Positions 51,394-61,158 of a stretch of 64,000 nucleotides of DNA are shown piece after piece. This stretch comes from JAGQIB01 sp041393395 (GTDB taxonomy: Bacteria; ARS69), in assembly GCA_041393395.1 (NCBI GenBank), contig JAWKKG010000004.1, positions 434,001 through 498,000 of the forward strand, in the 5' to 3' direction. The notes beneath the pieces are model-generated. The model was not told where the DNA came from, did no database searches, and saw nothing but the letters and a program-made list of their open reading frames with translations. Positions within the stretch are counted from its first letter, which is position 1; each line of letters begins with the position of its first letter. The position numbers were made by a program, and so were the translations under genes.

Positions 51394-52589
51394 AATCGGC
51401 GCCGGATGAGAACGGATACTTCGGCGAGTACGGCGGCCGGTTCGTCCCCGAGACGATCATGGCGGCGCTGCAGGAACTCGAGCGCCACGCGCAGGAGGCG
51501 TTCGCGGATCCCGCGTTCCACCGGGAGCTCGAGTCCCTCCTCCGCGACTTCGTCGGGCGGCCCTCGCCGCTGCGGCTCGCCACCCGCTTGTCCGAGGAGG
51601 CCGGCGTTCGCGTGTACCTGAAGCGCGAGGATCTCGTCCACACCGGCGCGCACAAGATCAACAACACGATCGGACAGGCGCTCCTCACGCGGCGCATGGG
51701 CAAGCCGCGCGTGATCGCGGAGACCGGCGCCGGTCAGCATGGGGTGGCCACGGCGACCGCGGCCGCATTGCTGGGACTCTCGTGCACCGTGTACATGGGT
51801 GTGGAGGACATGCGCCGCCAGGAGCCGAACGTCTTCCGGATGCGTCTGCTCGGCGCGGAGGTCGTGGGAGTGGACTCCGGCAGCCGCACGCTGAAGGACG
51901 CGATCAACGAGGCCATGCGCGACTGGGTCACGAACGTGCGCGACACGCATTACATCCTCGGCTCCGTGCTGGGGCCGCATCCGTTTCCGCGCCTGGTGCG
52001 CGATTTCCAGCGCGTGATCGGCGTGGAGGCGCGCCGCCAGATCCTCGAGGCGGAGGGGCGGCTCCCGGACCTTTGTGTCGCGTGCGTGGGCGGCGGTTCG
52101 AACGCGATCGGCCTGTTCCACGCGTTCCTGGACGACGATTCGGTGCGCCTGGTGGGGGTGGAGGCCGGCGGGGACTCCCGCGAGCTCGGTCGCCACGCGG
52201 CGCGCTTCCACGGCGGATCACCCGGCGTGCTGCACGGCACGCGCTCGTGGCTGCTGCAGGACGACGCCGGCCAGGTCGCGGGCACGCACAGTGTCTCGGC
52301 CGGACTCGACTACCCGTCGGTGGGACCGGAGCATGCCTGGCTGCACGACCTCGGCCGCGCGAGTTACGATTCGGTGACGGACGAGGAGGCGTTGCGCGCG
52401 TTCCGGACGCTCTCGCGCACGGAGGGGATCCTGCCGGCGCTGGAATCGGCGCACGCGGTCGCCTGGATTCTGCGCGAGGGAAAGAACCTGCCCGCGGACA
52501 CGCTCGTGGTCCTCAATCTGTCCGGACGGGGAGACAAGGACATCCACCACGCGTCGGCCGAGATGGCCCGACGCGGGTGGGATTCCTGA
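51390..52589 (+). CDS. trpB: Tryptophan synthase beta chain
   Basis: A 399-aa TrpB1-type beta subunit: GYFGEYGGRFVPET, KREDLVHTGAHKINN with the PLP lysine, AETGAGQHGVATATAAAL, CVACVGGGSNAIGLFHAF and AGLDYPSVGPEHAWL. It condenses indole and serine. The alpha subunit gene trpA, usually next, is missing; the following DNA is the convergent aceE. Confidence 0.95.
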   Translation: MKSAPDENGYFGEYGGRFVPETIMAALQELERHAQEAFADPAFHRELESLLRDFVGRPSPLRLATRLSEEAGVRVYLKREDLVHTGAHKINNTIGQALLTRRMGKPRVIAETGAGQHGVATATAAALLGLSCTVYMGVEDMRRQEPNVFRMRLLGAEVVGVDSGSRTLKDAINEAMRDWVTNVRDTHYILGSVLGPHPFPRLVRDFQRVIGVEARRQILEAEGRLPDLCVACVGGGSNAIGLFHAFLDDDSVRLVGVEAGGDSRELGRHAARFHGGSPGVLHGTRSWLLQDDAGQVAGTHSVSAGLDYPSVGPEHAWLHDLGRASYDSVTDEEALRAFRTLSRTEGILPALESAHAVAWILREGKNLPADTLVVLNLSGRGDKDIHHASAEMARRGWDS

Positions 52590-52608
52590 CGCGAAGCCGG
52601 GGCGTCGA

Positions 52609-55308
52609 CTACGGCCGCGTGCCGACTTCCGTCGGCAGGCCGACGAGGATCGCGGGATCGTCCGCGAGACCGAGCTCCGAGCGAGCCCGCACCACATCGG
52701 CCACCGGGATGCGACCCATCGCCGCGAGCTGCGCCAGCGTGGCGGCCGCGATGTTCTCCGCGTCGACCCGGAAGAAACGTCGCGTCGCCTCGCGGGTGTC
52801 GCTGCGGCCGAAACCATCCGTCCCGAGCGACTGCCAGGCGTTCGGCACCCAGCGGGCGATCTGATCCGGCACGGCCTTGATCCAGTCGCTGGCCGCGATC
52901 ACCGGTCCCTCGGTCCCCTCGAGCAGACGGGTCACGAGCGGGATGCGGGCGGGTTCGTCCGGGCACTCGCGGTTGAAGCGCTCGCAGTCCAGCGCCTCGC
53001 GCCGGAGCAGCGTGTAGCTCGTCGCGGACCAGACGTCGGCGGCCACGCCGTATTTCGCGAGGATCTCCTGCGCGCGCACGGCGTGCATCAGGATCGGGCC
53101 GCTGCCGAACAGCTGGGCCCGGTGCTTGCCCTTCTCCGGGGCCGGATGCACGCGGTAGAGCCCGCGCAGGATGCCTTCGGCCGCACCCTCGGGCATCTCC
53201 GGCATCGTGTAGTTCTCGTTGTAGATCGTGATGTAGTAGAAGACGTCCTCGCCGTTCTCGTACATGCGTCGCAGGCCGTCGCGGATGATCACCGAGAGCT
53301 CGTACGCGTACGACGGATCGTACGGCTGCACGGTCGGCACGGCGGAGGCGAGCAGGTGCGAGTGACCGTCCATGTGCTGGAGGCCCTCGCCCTGCAGCGT
53401 GGTGCGGCCGGCCGTGGCGCCCATGAGGAATCCGCGGCCGCGCGCGTCGGCGAACGCCCAGATCTGATCCATGGTGCGCTGGAAGCCGAACATCGAATAG
53501 AACGTGTAGAACGGGATCGTGAACTCGCCGAACGTGGAGTACGACGTTCCGGCGGCCGTGAAGCTCGCCATGGAGCCGGCCTCCGTGATCCCTTCCTCGA
53601 GGATCTGTCCGTCCTGTCCCTCGGAGTACGAGAGCAGCAGCTCCGCGTCGACGGGGACGTAGCGCTGGCCGAACGGCGTGTAGATCCGGAACTCCTTGAA
53701 CAGACCTTCCATGCCGAACGTGCGGGCCTCGTCGGGCACGATCGGCACGATGCGATCACCGAACTGCTTGGTCCGGAGCAGACCGCGGAGCAGACGCACG
53801 AATGCCATCGTGGTCGAGACCTCCTGGGTGCCGCCGGTCCCGGCCTGCAGCTCCGTGAACGGAGTCTCCTTCTGCACCACGAGCGGCTGCGCCCGCACGA
53901 TGCGCTTCGGCAGCGGGCCACCGAGCGCCTGGCGGCGCTCCCGCAGGTAGCGGATCTCGTCGCTGTTCTCGCCCGGGTGGTAGTAGGGCGGGAGGTCCTC
54001 GAGATCCGCGTCCGCGATCGGCAGCTCCAGGCGATCGCGGAACTTGATCAGCTCCTTCTTGGAGAGCTTCTTCATCTGGTGCGTCATGTTGCGCGCCTCG
54101 AAGCCCTCGCCGAGCGTCCAGCCCTTCACGGTCTTCGCGAGGATCGCGGTCGGCGCGCCCTCGTGCGTCGTGGCGGCGCGGTAGGCCGCGTAGAGCTTGC
54201 GGTAGTCGTGCCCGCCGCGGCGCAGCCGCGAGATGTCCGCGTCGGAGAGGTGCGCGACCATCGCGGTCAGCTCGGGCGAGGTTCCGAAGAAGTGCTCCCG
54301 GATGTACGCGCCGTCTTCCACCGAGAACCGCTGGTACTGACCGTCGAGAGTGTCCATCATCTGGCGCTGGAGCAGGCCGTTGACGTCCTGCGCGAGCAGG
54401 TCGTCCCACTCGCGACTCCAGATGACCTTGATCACGTTCCAGCCGGCGCCGCGGAACGTTCCCTCCAGCTCCTGGATGATCTTGCCGTTGCCGCGCACGG
54501 GACCGTCGAGACGCTGCAGGTTGCAGTTCACCACGAACGTGAGGTTGTCGAGTCGCTCGCGGGCGGCGATGGAGAGCGCACCGAGCGCTTCCGGTTCGTC
54601 GGTCTCACCGTCGCCGAGGAACGCCCACACGCGCGTGCCACCGGTCGGAGCGATGCCGCGGTTCTCGAGGTACCGGTTGAAACGCGCCTGGTAGATCGCC
54701 GTGATCGGTCCGAGCCCCATGGAGACGGTGGGGAACTCCCAGAACTCCGGCATGAGCTGGGGATGCGGATACGACGACAGACCCCGCCCCGGAATGACCT
54801 CGCGACGGAAGTGGTCGAGCTGATCCTCCGAGATGCGGCCTTCCAGGAACGCGCGCGCGTACAGGCCGGGCGCGGCGTGTCCCTGGTAGAAGATCTGGTC
54901 GCCGGGCCCCTGGTCCTTGCCGCGGAAGAAGTGGTTGAAGCCCACTTCGTACAGGCTCGCCGACGAGGCGTACGTGGACAGGTGGCCGCCGAGTCCCTCG
55001 AACTGCTTGTTCGCGCGGGTGACCATCGCCATCGCGTTCCAGCGGATGAGGCGCCGGATGCGGCGCTCCATCTGCTCGTCGCCCGGGAAGTCCGGTTCGT
55101 CGTTCGGCGCGATCGTGTTGATGTAGCCGGTGCGGGTGAGGGCGGGCAGTCCCACGTTCCGACGCTTGGCCCGCTTCAGCAGCCGCCGGAGCAGGTAGCG
55201 CGCCCGCTCGGGGCCGGCCGTCTCGATCACCGACTCGAAGGCCTCGAGCCACTCGTCGGTCTCGGCGGGATCGCCGTCGGGCACCTGATCGTGAGTCTCC
55301 GGGAACAT
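52609..55308 (-). CDS. aceE: Pyruvate dehydrogenase E1 component, homodimeric type
   Basis: An 899-aa AceE: TPP-binding GDGETDEPEALGALSIAARE with NLTFVVNCNLQRLDGPVRGN, GGHLSTYASSASLYEVGFNH, GVAADVWSATSYTLLRREAL and a full transketolase-like C-terminus. It decarboxylates pyruvate and acetylates the lipoyl domain of AceF, which is not in the window. GGGAGG lies 6 bases before the ATG at 55308. The gene is convergent with trpB with a 19-bp gap. Confidence 0.95.
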   Translation of the reverse strand: MFPETHDQVPDGDPAETDEWLEAFESVIETAGPERARYLLRRLLKRAKRRNVGLPALTRTGYINTIAPNDEPDFPGDEQMERRIRRLIRWNAMAMVTRANKQFEGLGGHLSTYASSASLYEVGFNHFFRGKDQGPGDQIFYQGHAAPGLYARAFLEGRISEDQLDHFRREVIPGRGLSSYPHPQLMPEFWEFPTVSMGLGPITAIYQARFNRYLENRGIAPTGGTRVWAFLGDGETDEPEALGALSIAARERLDNLTFVVNCNLQRLDGPVRGNGKIIQELEGTFRGAGWNVIKVIWSREWDDLLAQDVNGLLQRQMMDTLDGQYQRFSVEDGAYIREHFFGTSPELTAMVAHLSDADISRLRRGGHDYRKLYAAYRAATTHEGAPTAILAKTVKGWTLGEGFEARNMTHQMKKLSKKELIKFRDRLELPIADADLEDLPPYYHPGENSDEIRYLRERRQALGGPLPKRIVRAQPLVVQKETPFTELQAGTGGTQEVSTTMAFVRLLRGLLRTKQFGDRIVPIVPDEARTFGMEGLFKEFRIYTPFGQRYVPVDAELLLSYSEGQDGQILEEGITEAGSMASFTAAGTSYSTFGEFTIPFYTFYSMFGFQRTMDQIWAFADARGRGFLMGATAGRTTLQGEGLQHMDGHSHLLASAVPTVQPYDPSYAYELSVIIRDGLRRMYENGEDVFYYITIYNENYTMPEMPEGAAEGILRGLYRVHPAPEKGKHRAQLFGSGPILMHAVRAQEILAKYGVAADVWSATSYTLLRREALDCERFNRECPDEPARIPLVTRLLEGTEGPVIAASDWIKAVPDQIARWVPNAWQSLGTDGFGRSDTREATRRFFRVDAENIAAATLAQLAAMGRIPVADVVRARSELGLADDPAILVGLPTEVGTRP

Positions 55309-55523
55309 CGGCTTCCTCCCCCCGGCGCCGGTCGGGGCGCCCCCAGATTCGGCCCGCCGCCGCGGCGGGCAGTCGGGGGGAAAGATAGAGAGGATGGGGC
55401 GACGTGTCCACGCCCGCCGCCGCCGCCCTGCCCCGCGCGAGGGGCATTCCGCAATCCGGACGGCCGCCCGGCGGCCGGGGCAGGGCGGTCGGTTCGTGAC
55501 CGAACACCGATCGGGGGCGTTGC

Positions 55524-55552
55524 TTGACACCCCCGGACGGGTCCCCTAGATT
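55524..55552 (+). promoter_or_regulatory. Sigma-70 promoter for tRNA-Arg
   Basis: TTGACA (55524-55529), a 17-base spacer and TAGATT (55547-55552). The -35 box is perfect and the -10 box matches 4 of 6. Predicted start is about 7 bases before the tRNA at 55566. Confidence 0.75.
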
Positions 55553-55565
55553 CCGGCCACTGCAC

Positions 55566-55642
55566 GGGCCCGTAGCTCAGTTGGATAGAGCGTTGGTCTC
55601 CGGAACCAAAGGCCGGAGGTTCGAATCCTCTCGGGCCCGCCA
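55566..55642 (+). tRNA. tRNA-Arg (anticodon CCG)
   Basis: A complete cloverleaf: GGGCCCG pairs with CGGGCCC, D-arm GCTCAGTTGGATAGAGC, anticodon stem TTGGT/ACCAA around CTCCGGA (anticodon CCG at 55600-55602), T-arm GGAGGTTCGAATCCTCT. Discriminator G; CCA encoded. It reads CGG codons, frequent in this GC-rich genome. Confidence 0.96.
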
Positions 55643-55782
55643 TTTTGCGCGCTCGTCCCTCGGGGCGGGCGCGTTCTTTCTTTCCGCGCGATGCTGGAGG
55701 CCGGGGCCGGTCGGGAGACACGGACCTCTTCGGCGGTGTTAGGATCGCCGACGTTCCGCTGCGGCCCACGGGAGGAAGCGCG

Positions 55783-57393
55783 ATGAAGCTCCGGAGAAGA
55801 ATCGGCCGCCGTCCCCGCGGGACTTGGCGGGCGGCCTTCTTCCTGGCGACGCTCGGTCTGGCGACTTCGGCCGCTCCGGCCGGGGCAGCCGGCGGCACGC
55901 TCCGGTACGGGCGCGGTATGGATGCGGTGGGACTGGATCCCGCCCACGAGTCCGATGGGGAATCCTTCAAGGTCTGCGACAACCTCTACGAGGGGCTCGT
56001 CCGGTTCCGCGACGAGGACACGCGCGTGGAGCCGTGCCTCGCCGAATCGTGGGACGTCGATTCCACCGGGACGATCTGGACCTTCCACCTGCGCGACGGT
56101 GTCCTCTTTCATTGCGGGAAACCGCTGACCGCCGACGCGGTCGAGTATTCGCTCGCCCGGCAATGGAGCGCCCGCGAGCCGCGCCACCCGGCGTACGGCG
56201 TGGGTGGCCCGTACCCGTTCTGGGGCTACCTCGGGCTCGACGAGACGCTCGCCGCGATCGAGGTGGTCGGCGAGCGGGAGATCCGATTCCGCCTGCGCGA
56301 GCCGAGCGCGCCGTTCCTCTCGAACCTGGCCTGTAACTTCGCGGCGATCGTCTGCCCGGACGACGCCGAGGAGCACGGCGAGGAGTTCTTCCGGCATCCG
56401 TGCGGCACCGGGCCGTTCGCGTTCGAGTCCTGGCGGCGCGCGGAGTCCATCACGATCGCGCGGTTCGAGGACTACTGGGGGGCGCCGGCCGGCCCCGAGC
56501 GCGTGATCTTCCGTTCCATCCCGGAGAACTCCACGCGGTTCTTCGAGCTGCTCTCCGGGTCGCTCGATCTGATGGACGGCGTTCCGCCGGACGACGTCGG
56601 CGCGATCGAGAAGAACCGCTCGCTCGAGCTGCTGAAGGCCCCGGGGATGAACGTCGCGTACCTCGCGATGAACCTGGATCATCAGCCGTTCGACGACGTG
56701 CGCGTCCGTCAGGCCGTGAACTACGCGGTGGACAAGCGCGCCATCGTCGACGGGCTGTACGCCGGTCTCGCGGAGCCCGCGGCCGGTCCCGTGCCGCCGA
56801 ACGTGTTCGCGGCCCGGACCGATCTCGCGGACTACTACCACGATCCCGAGAAGGCGAAGGCCCTGCTGCGAGAGGCCGGCTACCCCGATGGTTTCGAGAC
56901 GACGCTGTGGACCATGACGGGCCCGCGCCCGTACATGCCGCAACCGCTGCGCGTGGCGCAGGTGCTCCAGGCCGATCTCGCGTCGGTCGGGATCCACGCG
57001 AACATCGTCTCCTACGAGTGGGGGACGTATCTGGATCGCGTGCATCGCGGCCACCACGACCTCGCGCTGCTCGGCTGGCAGGCGGACAACGGCGACCCGG
57101 ACAACTTCCTGTTCGTCCACTTCGACGAGAGCGCGGCCCGGCCGCCGGCCGGAAACATCGCGTTCTACCGGGGCGAGCGCGTGCACGAGCTCCTGCTGGA
57201 GGGACAGCGCACGATCGATCCGGAACGGCGGATCGCGGTCTACGGCGAGGTGCAGGAGATCCTGCATCGCGACGCGCCGTGGGTGCCGCTCGTGCACACG
57301 CTCGAGATCGCGGCGCAGAGCAAGCGGGTGTCGGGTTACCGGCTGCATCCGACGGGACGGGTGATCCTGTCCGGCGTGGAGCTCGCGCGCTAG
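55783..57393 (+). CDS. ABC transporter periplasmic substrate-binding protein (SBP_bac_5)
   Basis: A 536-aa secreted solute-binding protein of the peptide/opine/nickel family. Signal peptide 1-36 (AAFFLATLGLATSAAPAGAA). Family features: LDPAHESDGESFKVCDNLYE, WTFHLRDGVLFHCGKPLTA, TGPFAFESWRRAESI, VRQAVNYAVDKRAIVDGLY and LLGWQADNGDPDNFL. It would hand a di- or oligopeptide-like ligand to the two permeases encoded downstream. GGGAGGAAG precedes the ATG. Confidence 0.9.
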   Translation: MKLRRRIGRRPRGTWRAAFFLATLGLATSAAPAGAAGGTLRYGRGMDAVGLDPAHESDGESFKVCDNLYEGLVRFRDEDTRVEPCLAESWDVDSTGTIWTFHLRDGVLFHCGKPLTADAVEYSLARQWSAREPRHPAYGVGGPYPFWGYLGLDETLAAIEVVGEREIRFRLREPSAPFLSNLACNFAAIVCPDDAEEHGEEFFRHPCGTGPFAFESWRRAESITIARFEDYWGAPAGPERVIFRSIPENSTRFFELLSGSLDLMDGVPPDDVGAIEKNRSLELLKAPGMNVAYLAMNLDHQPFDDVRVRQAVNYAVDKRAIVDGLYAGLAEPAAGPVPPNVFAARTDLADYYHDPEKAKALLREAGYPDGFETTLWTMTGPRPYMPQPLRVAQVLQADLASVGIHANIVSYEWGTYLDRVHRGHHDLALLGWQADNGDPDNFLFVHFDESAARPPAGNIAFYRGERVHELLLEGQRTIDPERRIAVYGEVQEILHRDAPWVPLVHTLEIAAQSKRVSGYRLHPTGRVILSGVELAR

Positions 57394-57433
57394 TCGCGCG
57401 TGCCGCCGGACTCGCGGGTCAGGGGGAGACGGG

Positions 57434-58438
57434 TTGCTGGGGTACGTCGTTCGCCGCATCGCGTGGCTCGCCCCGACACTGTTCGGGGTCTCGCTCGTCA
57501 CGTTCTTCTTCGTGCACTGGATGCCCGGCGATCCCGCGGAGATCCTCGCGGGCGAGCACGCGTCGCCGACGTTGATCGCGGAGATCCGGCACGAGCTGCG
57601 GCTCGATCGCCCGCTCCCCGAGCAGTACGTCCGCTACCTCGGCGACGTGGCGCGCGGCGACCTCGGGCGATCCGCGAAGACACACGAGGACGTCCGGGAC
57701 GAGATCCGCCGCTACTTTCCCGCGACCGCCGAGCTCGCGCTCGCCGCGATGACGATCGCGATCGCGATCGGCGTTCCGGCCGGACTCGTGGCCGCGCGGC
57801 GGCCCGGCGGCTGGGTGGACGCGACCGCGACGTCGATCGCGTCCGTCGGCGTTTCCATGCCCGTGTTCTGGCTCGGGCTGCTGCTGATGTACGCTCTCGC
57901 GGTGCACTGGCCGATCCTGCCCGTGTCCGGCCGCGGCTTCGCGGCATCGGAGATCGAATCGCGGACCGGCCTCGTGGTCCTGGACGCGCTGCTCGCGCGG
58001 GACTTCTCGGCGGCGGCGGAGTCGGCGCGTCATCTCGTGCTCCCGGCGCTCGTGCTCGGCACCGTGCCGATGGCGGTGCTGGCGCGCATGACGCGCTCCT
58101 CGGTGGTGGAGGCGCTCGGGCAGGACTACGTGCGCACCGCACGCGCGAAGGGACTGCGCGAGAGCACGGTCCTCCTGCGCCATGCCGCCCGCAACGGGAT
58201 CCTGCCGACGTTGACGGTGGCGGGTCTCCAGTTCGGCGCGCTGCTCGGCGGAGCGATCCTGACCGAGACGATCTTCGCGTGGCCGGGCGTCGGCCGCTGG
58301 ATCGTCCTTGCGGTCGAGGCGCGCGACGTCCGGGTCCTGCAGGCGGGAGTGCTCCTGATCGCGCTGTCGTTCGCGCTGGTGAACCTGCTCACCGACGTGC
58401 TCTACGCGGCGCTCGACCCCCGGATCAAGCTCCGTTGA
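57434..58438 (+). CDS. Peptide/nickel-type ABC transporter permease, DppB-like
   Basis: A 334-aa inner-membrane permease with six hydrophobic segments. It has the N-terminal MLGYVVRRIAWLAPTLFGVS helix, MPGDPAE, and the EAA loop ARAKGLRESTVLLRHAARNG that contacts the ATPase, and GGAILTETIFAWPGVGRW. TTG start after GGGGGAGACGGG. It pairs with the following permease. Confidence 0.9.
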   Translation: MLGYVVRRIAWLAPTLFGVSLVTFFFVHWMPGDPAEILAGEHASPTLIAEIRHELRLDRPLPEQYVRYLGDVARGDLGRSAKTHEDVRDEIRRYFPATAELALAAMTIAIAIGVPAGLVAARRPGGWVDATATSIASVGVSMPVFWLGLLLMYALAVHWPILPVSGRGFAASEIESRTGLVVLDALLARDFSAAAESARHLVLPALVLGTVPMAVLARMTRSSVVEALGQDYVRTARAKGLRESTVLLRHAARNGILPTLTVAGLQFGALLGGAILTETIFAWPGVGRWIVLAVEARDVRVLQAGVLLIALSFALVNLLTDVLYAALDPRIKLR

Positions 58439-58448
58439 GGTGGGGACG

Positions 58449-59378
58449 ATGAACCAGGGGACACCTTCCCGGCCCGCGCTCCGACTCCGTCGGGTGTTTT
58501 CGCGGCTGTGGCAGCGGCCCAGCTCGCGCCTCGGGCTGGTCCTGCTGGCGGTGTTCGTCGCTCTCGCGGCGGTGGGCCCGCAGCTGCCCTTGGAGGATCC
58601 CGTGGCGCAGAATCTGCCCGCGAGGCTCCAGGCGCCGAGTGCGGCCCACTGGCTCGGGACCGACGAGTTCGGGCGCGACGTCTTCGCGCGGCTCCTGCAC
58701 GGGACGCGCGTCTCGCTCGCGGTCGGGTTCGTGGCGGTCGGGATCGGCGTGGTGTTCGGGGGGCTCGTGGGACTCGCCACGGGTTACTTCGGGGGCTGGG
58801 TCGACGGCGTGGGAATGAGGGCGATGGACATTCTGCTGGCCTTCCCGGGGGTACTCCTCGCGGTCGTCGTCGTGGCGATCCTCGGGCCGAGTCTGTCGAA
58901 CGCGATGATCGCGGTCGGCGTGGTGGGGGTGCCGCACTACGCGCGCATCGTCCGCGCGTCCGTGCTCACCGTGCGCGCGCTCCCGTTCGTGGAGACCGAG
59001 CGCGCCCTCGGCTCGCCGGAGGGACGCATCCTGTTCCGCACGATCCTCCCGCACTGCCTGCCGCCCCTGCTGGTGCAGTCGAGCCTCGGGCTCGCGACCG
59101 CGATCCTCGATGCGGCCGGTCTCTCGTTCCTCGGCCTCGGTGCCCAGCCGCCGACGCCGGAATGGGGCGCAATGCTCGGCCACGGGCGGGAGTACGTGAT
59201 TCACGCGCCCTGGATCCTGATTGCGCCCGGCGCCGCGATCCTCTTGACCGTTCTCGGGTTCAATCTCGTCGGGGATGCCCTGCGCGACGCGCTGGACCCG
59301 CGCCTGTCCTCGTCTTTTCGTACCGAATCACCGCGAGCCCGGTCCGTGGCGGGCTCGCCCAGCAAGGAGCTCGCATGA
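58449..59378 (+). CDS. Peptide/nickel-type ABC transporter permease, DppC-like
   Basis: A 309-aa permease of the DppC type: HWLGTDEFGRDVFARLLHGT, an EAA loop around ETERALGSPEGRILFRTILP, and GLSFLGLGAQPPTPEWGAML. About six membrane segments. ATG 58449 is chosen after GGTGGGG; a GTG at 58440 is possible. No ATP-binding subunits (DppD/DppF) follow, so the ATPase must be encoded elsewhere or shared. Its stop overlaps the TPR gene. Confidence 0.9.
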   Translation: MNQGTPSRPALRLRRVFSRLWQRPSSRLGLVLLAVFVALAAVGPQLPLEDPVAQNLPARLQAPSAAHWLGTDEFGRDVFARLLHGTRVSLAVGFVAVGIGVVFGGLVGLATGYFGGWVDGVGMRAMDILLAFPGVLLAVVVVAILGPSLSNAMIAVGVVGVPHYARIVRASVLTVRALPFVETERALGSPEGRILFRTILPHCLPPLLVQSSLGLATAILDAAGLSFLGLGAQPPTPEWGAMLGHGREYVIHAPWILIAPGAAILLTVLGFNLVGDALRDALDPRLSSSFRTESPRARSVAGSPSKELA

Positions 59379-61045
59379 AACGCCTCGCTCTCGTGACGAT
59401 CGTGGTTGCGATCGGGGCGTCGTGCCCCGCCGCGCGCGCCGTGGAGGAGCCGCCGTTCGAGGAGTCGACCGCGGTCGACGCCCTGGAGCACTACTCGCTC
59501 GGATCCTTCTTCGAGGCACGGGGCAAGTTCACCGAGGCGATCCAGGAGTACGTCGCGGCGGCGCGGGAGACCCCCGACAACCCCGACGTCTGGGGCAGCC
59601 TCGCGCGCGTGCAGATGCGGATCCAGCAGCTCGACGACGCGGCCGAGAGCGCCCGCCAGGCACTCGAGATCGACCCCGACAATCTCGATGCGCTCGAGGT
59701 CATGGTCCAGCTCCACGTGGGCCAGCGGGATCTGACGGCCGCACTCGAGAAGATGAAGAAGGTGGTGGAGCTCGCGCCCTCGGATCTGGAGAGACGAGTC
59801 CGTTACGCGGAGCTGCTCGAGTCGGCGCATCACTACGAAGAGGCCGTCGATCAGCTCGGTGAGGCCACGCGGCTGCGGCCGGGGCTGGCTCAGCTCCACT
59901 TCCGGCGCGCGTCGCTGCTCGGCCGTCTCGGCCGGCTCGACGAGGCTCTGGAGGAACACGAGACCGTCCTCCGCATCGAGCCGGACTTCGTGGAGTCACT
60001 GCTCGCCGGGGCGGCCGTGCGGGAGGCGAGCCTGCAGCTCGGCGACGCCGCGGACCTCTACCGTCGCGCGCTCGATGTGGACCCCGACAACCTCACGGTG
60101 CGCCGCCGGTTGCTCCGCGTGCTGCTCCTGCTGGACGACACGGAAGAGGCGTCGGCGATGGCGTCGTGGGTGCTCGAACGGTACCCGGAGGACAACGACG
60201 TTCGCGAGCAGTACGCGCTCCTCCTCCTCCGCGACGGTGAGGTCGATCAGGCCCGGAAGGAGCTCGAGCGGGTCCGGGATTCCGAGCCGGACCGCCTGAG
60301 CGTGTACAAGCATCTCGGCCGTCTGCAGTGGGACGCGGAGGACTTCGCGGCCGCCCACGCCTCGTACGAGGCCGCGCTGAAGCTCGACCCCGCGTGGGCG
60401 GAGGGCTGGGTTTCGGTCGGCTACCTCCGGATCCAGCTCCGGCGCCTGGAGGACGCGATCGCGGCGTTCACGACGGCGGCCGATTTGACTCCGCGCAATC
60501 CGGTATTGCCTTTCTTGCAGGGCGTTTGCCTGAATCAGCTCGACCAGTTCGACAAGGCGCAGGCTGCCTTCGAGCGGTCGCTCGAGCTCCGACCGGGGAA
60601 CCCGGAGGCGCTCTACGGCCTGGGAATCGCCCGGGAGCGGCAACAGGATCTGGACGGCGCGGCGGAGGCGTTCCGGGAGGTGATCGAGCACGATCCCGAG
60701 AACGTGGAAGCCCTGAACTACCTCGGCTACATGTTCGCCGAGGCGGGGAAGAATCTGGACGAGGCGGTGCGGCTGCTGGAGCGGGCAGTTCAGCTGGAGC
60801 CCGAGAACGGGGCCTATCTGGACAGTCTGGGGTGGGCGCTCTTCCGGCGCGGCGAGGCGGCCGAAGCCCTGCCCTGGCTGGAGAAGGCGGCCGAGCGCCT
60901 GCCCGAGGATCCCGTCATCCTGGAGCACCTGGGCGACATCCGGAACGCGCTGGGGCGGTCCGAAGGGGCCCAGGAGGCCTGGAAACGGGCTCTGAAGGCC
61001 GATCCCGACAATCGAGCACTCGCCGAGAAGGCCGGACGGCGGTAG
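59375..61045 (+). CDS. Secreted tetratricopeptide repeat protein
   Basis: A 556-aa protein with a signal peptide (1-22) and about 15 TPR units covering almost the whole length (for example AIQEYVAAARETPDNPDVWG, AALKLDPAWAEGWVSVGYLR, RAVQLEPENGAYLDSLGWAL). It is probably a periplasmic or outer-membrane-associated scaffold. The later repeats (LNYLGYMFAE, YLDSLGWALFRRGE) are the kind seen in TPR proteins of many Gram-negative bacteria. It overlaps the permease gene by 4 bp and precedes the sigma-factor operon; its partner is unknown. Confidence 0.85.
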   Translation: MKRLALVTIVVAIGASCPAARAVEEPPFEESTAVDALEHYSLGSFFEARGKFTEAIQEYVAAARETPDNPDVWGSLARVQMRIQQLDDAAESARQALEIDPDNLDALEVMVQLHVGQRDLTAALEKMKKVVELAPSDLERRVRYAELLESAHHYEEAVDQLGEATRLRPGLAQLHFRRASLLGRLGRLDEALEEHETVLRIEPDFVESLLAGAAVREASLQLGDAADLYRRALDVDPDNLTVRRRLLRVLLLLDDTEEASAMASWVLERYPEDNDVREQYALLLLRDGEVDQARKELERVRDSEPDRLSVYKHLGRLQWDAEDFAAAHASYEAALKLDPAWAEGWVSVGYLRIQLRRLEDAIAAFTTAADLTPRNPVLPFLQGVCLNQLDQFDKAQAAFERSLELRPGNPEALYGLGIARERQQDLDGAAEAFREVIEHDPENVEALNYLGYMFAEAGKNLDEAVRLLERAVQLEPENGAYLDSLGWALFRRGEAAEALPWLEKAAERLPEDPVILEHLGDIRNALGRSEGAQEAWKRALKADPDNRALAEKAGRR

Positions 61046-61112
61046 TCTGCCCGCCGTGAGAGGCGGGAGGCGGTCGCGCTCCGGTCGGGCCGTCGAAACG
61101 GCGAACCGGAAC

Positions 61113-61145
61113 GGAACCTTTGGGGGCCCGGGTGGGTAAGCCCCC
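61113..61145 (+). promoter_or_regulatory. Candidate ECF -35 element and hairpin upstream of the sigma factor
   Basis: GGAACCTT at 61113-61120 resembles the sigma-E -35 GGAACTT, which would allow self-activation; no clear -10 can be assigned. GGGGGC (61122-61127) pairs with GCCCCC (61140-61145) just before the ribosome binding site. Confidence 0.3.
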
Positions 61146-61158
61146 TCAGGAGGTGGCC

